Origin: Macrococcoides goetzii
GTDB lineage: Bacteria; Bacillota; Bacilli; Staphylococcales; Staphylococcaceae
DNA length: 64,000 nucleotides
Assembly: GCF_002742385.2 (NCBI RefSeq)
Contig: NZ_MJBI02000001.1
Location: forward strand, 248,001 to 312,000
Direction: 5' to 3'
A program made the position numbers and the translations under genes. The notes under the pieces were generated by a model. The model saw nothing but the letters and a program-made list of their open reading frames with translations, was not told the DNA's origin and did not search any database. Below, piece after piece: positions 57,881 through 64,000 of this stretch. The first letter of the stretch is position 1; the number at the start of each line of letters is the position of its first letter.

Positions 57881-58632
57881 TGCTTAAAAAGTCTGTTGGT
57901 ATTGTTATCAAGAGAGTTGAATATGGTGATAATCATTTGATTATCACTTTTTTAAATGAAGCTGGTATAAAAGTAGCAGTGATGGCTAGAAATGCGCGTA
58001 AATCAACAAAGTTTGGTGCAGGTTTAGATTTGTTCTATGAAAATCTATTTATATTTTCACAATTTAAAGGAATGGGAACATTAAGTTCTGTAGATACAAT
58101 AGAAAGTCATTATCCGATTCGTAGTGACATAATGAAGTTAACATATGCGCAATATATTGTTGAATTGATTGATAGAGGTCTCGATGATGATACGTCAAAT
58201 AAACTGGTTTTTCAGTTATTGAAATTTGGCCTGGATAGGATTTCACAGGGTGATGATGAAGCATTAATTGCATTATTTGTTTCACTTAAGATGATGGCGC
58301 TTTATGGGTATGAACCCAACTTTAAATATAGTGTCCATGACGGTGCGATGGACCATAAAGATTTTGTCGCATATTCTTTTAAATATAACAGTGTCGTGAC
58401 AAAGTTTGGAGAAATAGATGACCCTCATGCTATCCGTATCTCAAATAAAGCATTGTACATGCTCTATTTACTCGATGAAGTACCTCTGGATAAAGTAAGT
58501 GGAATGAAGATTAGTGACGAAGTTGTTCGAGAGATGGAATCACTTGTCTTTAAAATGTATGATGAATTTGTAGGCGTCTATTTGAAATCTCGCAAAATTA
58601 TTGAACAGTTAAATCAGATGAATCAACAATAA
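57880..58632 (+). CDS. recO: DNA repair protein RecO
   Basis: A 250-residue recombination mediator. The N-terminal OB fold (GIVIKRVEYGDNHLIITFLNEAG) is followed by a helical domain. It loads RecA with RecR at gaps. The zinc-finger cysteines of some RecO proteins are absent here. It is coupled to era by TAATG. Confidence 0.93.
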   Translation: MLKKSVGIVIKRVEYGDNHLIITFLNEAGIKVAVMARNARKSTKFGAGLDLFYENLFIFSQFKGMGTLSSVDTIESHYPIRSDIMKLTYAQYIVELIDRGLDDDTSNKLVFQLLKFGLDRISQGDDEALIALFVSLKMMALYGYEPNFKYSVHDGAMDHKDFVAYSFKYNSVVTKFGEIDDPHAIRISNKALYMLYLLDEVPLDKVSGMKISDEVVREMESLVFKMYDEFVGVYLKSRKIIEQLNQMNQQ

Positions 58633-58800
58633 AAAGAGGCTGGGACAGAAGTGTTCTGCCACAAGCAAAAACCGAACAAAACTAATAAATCGCTCTTTGA
58701 TTTATAGTTTTTGTTCGGTTTTTGTCGTAGTGGCAACTGCTGTGCCGCCGTTTAAGCTGTTAAACAGAAGAGGGCTAAGACTTATGTCTCACCCTCTTTT
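58633..58800. repeat. Structured intergenic repeat with GAGGCTGGGACA motif and terminator
   Basis: The recO-glyS gap begins AAAAAGAGGCTGGGACAGAA, a motif I know from many staphylococcal intergenic repeats. It holds a long hairpin with 26-nt arms (58666-58691 and 58699-58724; about three mismatches) and a small GTTTAA/TTAAAC hairpin (58750-58765). A final terminator-like stem AAGAGGG...CCCTCTT (58768-58798) follows. The last one probably ends both recO and glyS transcription. Confidence 0.75.
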
Positions 58801-58810
58801 AAAATTTATT

Positions 58811-60199
58811 TTAGAATTTAATTTTTTCTTCTAAGAATGATTTTACTTCACTGATTGGCATACGTACTTGTTCCATTGTGTCACGATCACGTACTGTTAC
58901 TTGATTATCCTCTAATGAATCGAAGTCAAATGTAATACAGAATGGTGTACCGATTTCATCTTGACGTCTATAACGTTTACCGATTGATTGACTTTCATCA
59001 AAGTCAATCGCAAAGTATGCGCTTAATTCTTCGTAAACTTTCATTGCATCAGCAGACAATTTCTTACTTAATGGAAGGATTGCTGCCTTATAAGGCGCTA
59101 ATGCAGGGTGGAAACGTAATACTGTACGTTTGTCATCACCTTCTAAAACTTCTTCATCATATGCATCACATAAGAATGCTAATGTTACACGGTCAGCACC
59201 TAATGATGGTTCAATAACATAAGGTACGTATTTTTCACCTGTTTCCTGATCGTGATATTTGAAGTCATCATTTGATGCATTCATATGAGCTGTTAAGTCA
59301 AAATCAGTACGGCTTGCGATTCCCCATAATTCTCCCCAACCAAATGGGAATTTATATTCGATATCCGTTGTTGCATTTGAGTAGTGAGATAACTCATCTT
59401 CGTCATGGTCGCGTAGCTTAGTATTTTCTTCTTTAATGCCAAGATCTTTTAACCATTTAGCAGAAAATTCTTTCCAGTATGTCTGCCATTCTATTTCAGT
59501 ACCAGGCTTACAGAAGAATTCTAATTCCATTTGTTCAAACTCACGTGTACGGAAAATAAAGTTTCCTGGTGTAATCTCATTTCGGAATGATTTACCGATT
59601 TGAGCGATACCGAACGGTAATTTCTTACGCATAGAACGTTGCACGTTCTTATAGTTCACGAATATACCTTGTGCTGTTTCGGGACGTAAGAAGATTTCAT
59701 TAGTAGAAGATTCAGTAACGCCCTGGAATGTTTTAAACATTAAGTTAAACTGACGAATTTCGGTCCAGTTTGCAGTACCTGATTCAGGACAAACAATACC
59801 TTTTTCGTCGATAAACTGCTTCATTTCGTCAAAGCTCATACCATCAGCAATAAAGTGTTCATCACCTTGAGCATGCATGTAGTCTTCAATTAATTTATCC
59901 GCACGATAACGAATTTTTGAGTCTTTATTATCAATCATAGGATCATTGAAGTTTGATAAGTGTCCACTTGCTTCCCATGTTTTTGGATTCATTAAGATTG
60001 CTGCATCTAATCCAACATTATAAGGTGATTGCTGAACAAATTTTTGCCACCATGCACGTTTCACATTATTTTTTAGTTCTACACCTAGAGGACCGTAATC
60101 CCATGTGTTTGCTAACCCTCCGTAAATTTCACTGCCAGGAAATACAAATCCACGATGTTTTGCAAGATTAACGATTGTTTCCATTTTGTTTTCAGTCAT
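58811..60199 (-). CDS. glyS: Glycyl-tRNA synthetase (alpha2 type)
   Basis: A 462-residue class II synthetase of the single-chain dimer type. It has [23 protein letters not shown], motif 2 around [25 protein letters not shown], and motif 3 region [15 protein letters not shown] chose the ATG at 60199, eight bases after GGAGG; an in-frame start 15 bases upstream overlaps that site. It is monocistronic under a T-box. Confidence 0.96.
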   Translation of the reverse strand: MTENKMETIVNLAKHRGFVFPGSEIYGGLANTWDYGPLGVELKNNVKRAWWQKFVQQSPYNVGLDAAILMNPKTWEASGHLSNFNDPMIDNKDSKIRYRADKLIEDYMHAQGDEHFIADGMSFDEMKQFIDEKGIVCPESGTANWTEIRQFNLMFKTFQGVTESSTNEIFLRPETAQGIFVNYKNVQRSMRKKLPFGIAQIGKSFRNEITPGNFIFRTREFEQMELEFFCKPGTEIEWQTYWKEFSAKWLKDLGIKEENTKLRDHDEDELSHYSNATTDIEYKFPFGWGELWGIASRTDFDLTAHMNASNDDFKYHDQETGEKYVPYVIEPSLGADRVTLAFLCDAYDEEVLEGDDKRTVLRFHPALAPYKAAILPLSKKLSADAMKVYEELSAYFAIDFDESQSIGKRYRRQDEIGTPFCITFDFDSLEDNQVTVRDRDTMEQVRMPISEVKSFLEEKIKF

Positions 60200-60230
60200 G
60201 TTGATATCCTCCATTTATTTTTGAGTAAAC

Positions 60231-60376
60231 AAAAAGTCCCAAGGCAAATTGATTGCCTTGGGACGAGTATATATACCCGCGGTTCCACCCAAATTAGTGT
60301 TTACTCGCTTTTAATTATTAACAATGTAAATGTACGCCAATTTATTGTTAAGCTTTCACCATCCTTAACTCGCTTA
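60231..60376 (-). promoter_or_regulatory. T-box leader of glyS
   Basis: Read on the minus strand, the T-box core GGGTGGAACCGCGGG is at 60290-60276. The terminator GTCCCAAGGCAA/TTGCCTTGGGAC (60264-60236) is followed by five Ts. Stem I contains GGTGAAAG, and a GGC codon at 60338-60336 is a specifier candidate. The variable base A fits a U discriminator, which the tRNA-Gly in this window has. Confidence 0.94.
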
Positions 60377-60381
60377 ATTAA

Positions 60382-60410
60382 AATATAACATGAAATTTAA
60401 TTGAGCTCAA
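60382..60410 (-). promoter_or_regulatory. Promoter of the glyS leader
   Basis: On the minus strand TTGAGC (60410-60405), 17 bp and TATATT (60387-60382). A more distant promoter is possible, since a CGCTTAA/TTAAGCG pair spans this region. Confidence 0.55.
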
Positions 60411-60426
60411 TTGTTAAGCGATACAT

Positions 60427-60455
60427 TTGTAAATTTATTTATGAGTAGGTATAAT
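60427..60455 (+). promoter_or_regulatory. Promoter of ccpN
   Basis: TTGTAA (60427-60432), 17 bp and TATAAT (60450-60455). The start site is predicted near 60462, only about 8 nt before the first ATG. Confidence 0.65.
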
Positions 60456-60469
60456 ATAATAAATAAACT

Positions 60470-61117
60470 ATGTCTACTATTGGGGTGATTGTCATAGAGT
60501 TAAATAAAAGACAAGAAAAGATTTTACAAATTGTAAAAAAAAATGGCCCCATCACAGGTGAGAAGATTGCTGAGAAATTAAATCTAACGCGTGCTACTTT
60601 ACGTCCTGATCTTGCAATCTTAACGATGGCTGGATATTTAGATGCACGGCCTCGTGTTGGTTACTTCTATACAGGAAAGTCCAGTACTCAGCTACTTTCA
60701 GAATCGATTAAGAAGTTTCGGGTGAAAGATTTCCAGTCGGTACCAATCGTTATTCATGAAGATTCAAGTACATATGAAGCTATCTGTGCGATGTTTCTGG
60801 ATGACGTAGGAACTTTGTTTGTAACAAATAAAGACAATCATCTTGTCGGTGTATGTTCCAGAAAGGATTTACTCCGTGCTTCGATGGGGGGGCAAGAAAT
60901 TCATACGACACCGATTCATGTTTATATGACGCGTGTCCCAAATGTCTCTGTTTGTTATAAAGATGACTTATTATTTTATGCTGCAAAACAAATTATTGAT
61001 AAACAGATTGATTCAATTCCAGTTGTTGTTGAAAAAGATGGACATTACGAAGTTACTGGTCGTATTAGCAAAACTACTATAACGAGAGCATTTGTTTCTC
61101 TAATCGAAGATGAATAA
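60470..61117 (+). CDS. ccpN: CcpN-like transcriptional repressor with HTH and CBS domains
   Basis: A 215-residue regulator. The N-terminal HTH ([33 protein letters not shown]) is followed by [12 protein letters not shown] and two CBS domains (about 80-210). In B. subtilis CcpN represses gluconeogenic genes in response to nucleotide ratio. The start is uncertain. ATG 60470 gives [15 protein letters not shown] but has almost no 5' leader and no ribosome-binding site. A GGGGTGATT motif 14 bases in points to a non-standard start near 60494. It is followed by ppsR, its usual partner. Confidence 0.9.
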   Translation: MSTIGVIVIELNKRQEKILQIVKKNGPITGEKIAEKLNLTRATLRPDLAILTMAGYLDARPRVGYFYTGKSSTQLLSESIKKFRVKDFQSVPIVIHEDSSTYEAICAMFLDDVGTLFVTNKDNHLVGVCSRKDLLRASMGGQEIHTTPIHVYMTRVPNVSVCYKDDLLFYAAKQIIDKQIDSIPVVVEKDGHYEVTGRISKTTITRAFVSLIEDE

Positions 61118-61131
61118 GGAGAATTTATTTT

Positions 61132-61941
61132 ATGAATGAAATGAGATTAATTATTGCATCAGATTCAGTTGGTGAAACAGCAGAACTCGTTACAAAAGCA
61201 TGTTTTTCTCAGTTTAATATGTTAAATAACGTTGTAGATACAATTCGTCTGCCATATATTGAAACACATGAAAATATAAATGAAGTCATCAGCCTGGCTA
61301 AAGAACAGAAATCTATCGTTGTATACACTTTAGTTAAACCGAATGTCAGAGCGTATATGCAGTCTGAATTAGCGAAACACAATATTAAAAGCGTAGATTT
61401 AATGGGTCCATTAATGGGATTATTAGAAGAAACGCTTGAAGAAAAACCGTTAAATGAGCCTGGTATGGTACATAAACTAGATGAAGATTACTTTAAGAAG
61501 ATAGAAGCGATTGAATTCGCTGTAAAATATGATGACGGTCGAGATCCGCGCGGACTTTCAAAAGCTGATATCGTCTTGATCGGTGTTTCGCGTACTTCAA
61601 AGACACCTTTAAGTCAGTATTTGGCTCATAAAAGATTTAAAGTAATGAATGTACCATTAGTGCCGGAAGTTGATCCGCCTGATCAGTTATTTGAAATCGA
61701 TCCTAAAAAATGTATCGCATTAAAAATTGATCCTGAAAAATTGAATAAAATCCGAATTGAACGTTTAGCTCAACTTGGACTGAAAAATGACGCAAATTAT
61801 GCGAAAGATCAACGTATTTTAGAAGAATTAAAATACTTTGAAGAGATTGTCTCAAGAATTAATTGTGAAGTTATTGATGTTTCGAATAAAGCAATTGAAG
61901 AGACAGCGAATGAAATCATTAAAATAATTACTAGAAATTAA
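61132..61941 (+). CDS. ppsR: Pyruvate, phosphate dikinase regulatory protein (kinase/pyrophosphorylase)
   Basis: A 269-residue DUF299 protein: [19 protein letters not shown] at the N-terminus and the P-loop-like [20 protein letters not shown]. It switches PPDK on and off by ADP-dependent phosphorylation and Pi-dependent dephosphorylation. AAGGAG precedes ATG 61132. Linkage to ccpN supports a role in gluconeogenic control. Confidence 0.93.
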   Translation: MNEMRLIIASDSVGETAELVTKACFSQFNMLNNVVDTIRLPYIETHENINEVISLAKEQKSIVVYTLVKPNVRAYMQSELAKHNIKSVDLMGPLMGLLEETLEEKPLNEPGMVHKLDEDYFKKIEAIEFAVKYDDGRDPRGLSKADIVLIGVSRTSKTPLSQYLAHKRFKVMNVPLVPEVDPPDQLFEIDPKKCIALKIDPEKLNKIRIERLAQLGLKNDANYAKDQRILEELKYFEEIVSRINCEVIDVSNKAIEETANEIIKIITRN

Positions 61942-61964
61942 TATGGGTATGATGAGGTGGAAGT

Positions 61965-63725
61965 TTGCAAATCGATCCAAAAATAATTAATGAAATACGG
62001 GAAAAAAATGATATTTTAGATGTTGTAAGTCAATATGTAAAATTAGAAAAAAGGGGACGTAACTATATCGGTTTATGTCCCTTTCATGATGAAAAAACGC
62101 CATCATTTTCAGTTTCTGTTGAAAAACAGATTTGTCATTGTTTCGGATGTAAAAAGGGTGGAAATGTTTTTCAATTTATCGAACAAATTGAAAATGTATC
62201 GTTTATTGAAGCTGTTAAAATATTAGGTGAAAATGTTGATATCAAGATTGATGCCCAAAGTGATAGTCCAACAGTTGAAAATGACCATACAAAAATGGTT
62301 GAAATGCATAACTTATTAAATGATTATTATCACTATGTATTAAAAGCGATTGAAGAGGCTGAACCAGCTTTAGAATATCTTCAAAAACGTGGTATAGATG
62401 ATGATTTGATTGCCAAAGAAAAAATTGGTTTCAGTCCGAATGTAAGTCATTTTGCATTAGATTTTTTAAAAAAACGAGGATATGATGAATCACTTGCATA
62501 TGAAGCGGGTCTTTTAAGCAGAAATGAGGAAAATTTCAGTTATTTTGACCGTTTTCGTAATCGTATTATGTTTCCTATACGAAATGCACGTGGAGATACA
62601 GTTGGATTCTCTGCTCGAAGTTTTGATGGAAGTGAACCTAAATATTTAAATAGTCCTGAAACACCAATATTTCAAAAAAGAAATATCCTTTATCATATTG
62701 ATGTTGCACGTAAACCAATTCGGGAAACAGATGAAGTTATTTTACTTGAAGGTTTTATGGATGTATTAAAGCTTGGTGAAGTAGGTATTCATAATGCGGT
62801 AGCAACAATGGGTACAGCATTAAGTAGAGAGCATGTAATATCACTGAAAAAACTCGCACAAAATATAACTTTAATGTTTGATGGAGATAGAGCTGGTATT
62901 GAAGCGACACTAAAATCAGGTAAAACATTACTTTCAGAAGGATTAAATGTGTTTGTAGTACCGATTCACAAAGGAAAAGATCCGGATGAGATGATTAGAG
63001 ATTTAGGGAAAAATCAGTTCTTAGAATATTTTCAAACGCATAAAATTAATTATTTGAGCTTTTATATGCAATATTATCAGAATGAAATAAAGAATAATGA
63101 TTTAGCTTATGAAAAACATTTGAATAATATTATTCAAGATGCTAAACTTATGAATTCTGATGTATTACAGAAAAAAGTATTGCATGAAGCAAGTGATTTG
63201 TTTAAAGTAGATTTTGACAGTCTAAAATATCAAGTACAAAAAAATCAGAAGAAGCGTCCGTTTAATCAGATTAATGTTGGTATCAAACAAGAAACATTAA
63301 ACAAAATTGAGACTGCTGAACGGGTTGTACTAAAACATTTTATGACAGATAAATATTTATTCACAGAATATAAAGATTCGCTGCCTGCACATCATTTCTC
63401 AAATGCATACCATAGAGTGATTTATGAGGCTTTAATAGGGTATTACGATAATGAAGACCAATTTAATCTCAGTCAATTCATCACACATATTCCTCACGAT
63501 ATTCATGAGGTATGTTTTTCAATTGACAGCATGTTGGTTAATTCCGAACCTACTACAGATGAAATAAATGATTATGTATATGTCTTTAATGAAGAGCAGC
63601 ATGAATTAACACATTTGAATCAGCTGAAACAAGCGTTAAAAGATGCCATTGCTATAGGTGATATGGAAACACGCGATAACATTGTAAGAGAAATCATTCA
63701 ATATCAAAGAACGAAAAAGCACTAG
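61965..63725 (+). CDS. dnaG: DNA primase
   Basis: A 586-residue primase. The N-terminal zinc finger has Cys38, His41, Cys59 and Cys62 ([23 protein letters not shown]). The catalytic core contains [21 protein letters not shown], and the TOPRIM domain has [11 protein letters not shown] and MFDGDRAG. The C-terminal helicase-binding domain is shorter and diverged. The start is TTG 61965 after GAGGTGG. dnaG-sigA is the classic operon. Confidence 0.96.
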   Translation: MQIDPKIINEIREKNDILDVVSQYVKLEKRGRNYIGLCPFHDEKTPSFSVSVEKQICHCFGCKKGGNVFQFIEQIENVSFIEAVKILGENVDIKIDAQSDSPTVENDHTKMVEMHNLLNDYYHYVLKAIEEAEPALEYLQKRGIDDDLIAKEKIGFSPNVSHFALDFLKKRGYDESLAYEAGLLSRNEENFSYFDRFRNRIMFPIRNARGDTVGFSARSFDGSEPKYLNSPETPIFQKRNILYHIDVARKPIRETDEVILLEGFMDVLKLGEVGIHNAVATMGTALSREHVISLKKLAQNITLMFDGDRAGIEATLKSGKTLLSEGLNVFVVPIHKGKDPDEMIRDLGKNQFLEYFQTHKINYLSFYMQYYQNEIKNNDLAYEKHLNNIIQDAKLMNSDVLQKKVLHEASDLFKVDFDSLKYQVQKNQKKRPFNQINVGIKQETLNKIETAERVVLKHFMTDKYLFTEYKDSLPAHHFSNAYHRVIYEALIGYYDNEDQFNLSQFITHIPHDIHEVCFSIDSMLVNSEPTTDEINDYVYVFNEEQHELTHLNQLKQALKDAIAIGDMETRDNIVREIIQYQRTKKH

Positions 63726-63745
63726 ACATACTGGGAGGTTTTATT

Positions 63746-64000
63746 ATGGCTGCAAAGAAATCCGATACGACAACAAAAATCGCAGAATTATTAACTTTAG
63801 AACAAGTAAAAGCACAATTACTTGAGACAGGTAAGAAAAATGGACATTTAAGTCATGAAGAAATCGCTGATAAATTACAAAATTTTGAGATGGATTCAGA
63901 TCAGATGGATGAATTTTTTGAAGCGATTGCCGAAAATGACATCACTTTAATGAATGAGAAAGATGCGAATGATACTGATGATAAAATCAATCTTAATGAT
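63746..64000 (+). CDS. sigA: RNA polymerase sigma factor SigA, N-terminal part
   Basis: The first 85 residues, [20 protein letters not shown]..., correspond to sigma region 1.1 ([28 protein letters not shown]), which closely resembles S. aureus SigA. GGGAGG precedes ATG 63746. The frame is open to the window end, so the DNA-binding regions lie outside. Position after dnaG supports the primary sigma factor. Confidence 0.96.
   Translation, partial: MAAKKSDTTTKIAELLTLEQVKAQLLETGKKNGHLSHEEIADKLQNFEMDSDQMDEFFEAIAENDITLMNEKDANDTDDKINLND

Overview
The window is AT-rich, gene-dense chromosomal core DNA of a Gram-positive coccus of the family Staphylococcaceae. Gene content and order follow the Bacillus/Staphylococcus block relA-dtd-lytH-hisS-aspS ... 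alaS ... greA ... comE ... lepA ... dnaK ... era-recO-glyS ... dnaG-sigA. Codon use, TTG/GTG starts and protein sequences look staphylococcal but clearly diverged from S. aureus as I remember it. Macrococcus (Macrococcoides) is my best guess; genus is inference, family is secure.

Layout: 1-10 kb holds the end of relA, then dtd-lytH, a T-box controlled hisS-aspS pair, 6S RNA, tcdA, a two-gene ABC exporter, and rarA on the minus strand. 10-13 kb holds cymR and two minus-strand genes (a flavin monooxygenase-like protein and a NERD/zinc-ribbon protein) separated by three tandem 51-bp hairpin repeats. 13-24 kb holds iscS-mnmA, a TPR protein, recD2, T-box alaS, and the ireB-like/ruvX/DUF1292/mltG group. 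24-29 kb holds the tRNA-modification operon trmR-trhP1-trhP2-udk-greA, mtnN, a 34-residue membrane peptide not in the usual ORF size range, and yqeG. 29.4-30.8 kb holds a small membrane operon (coiled-coil peptide plus prohibitin-like protein) and tRNA-Gly(UCC), sitting between yqeG and yqeH. 31-40 kb holds yqeH-aroE-yhbY-nadD-yqeK-rsfS-methyltransferase, comEA-comEB-comEC, yqzM, holA and rpsT. 40-51.5 kb holds lepA, hemW, the CIRCE-controlled hrcA-grpE-dnaK-dnaJ-prmA-rsmE group and mtaB. 51.6-64 kb holds rpsU, the nfeD-floA operon, phoH-ybeY-dgkA-cdd-era-recO, a structured repeat, T-box glyS, ccpN-ppsR-dnaG and the start of sigA.

The genes are mainly translation and tRNA biology: four aminoacyl-tRNA synthetases, three of them with T-box leaders; wobble-U34 and A37 modification (mnmA/iscS, trhP/trmR, tcdA, mtaB); ribosome assembly (yqeH, yhbY, rsfS, era, ybeY, ruvX). 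The rest covers replication and repair, heat shock and envelope maintenance.

The most notable new signal is an identical 21-bp direct-repeat element (CCTTAAA-N4-CCTTAAA, 11-bp period) present three times. Each copy lies 36-37 bp upstream of a -10 hexamer that lacks a good -35, and each precedes a membrane-protein operon: the ABC exporter, the prohibitin-like operon and nfeD-floA. This predicts one activator-controlled envelope-stress regulon. No prophage, transposase, CRISPR array or defence island is visible.
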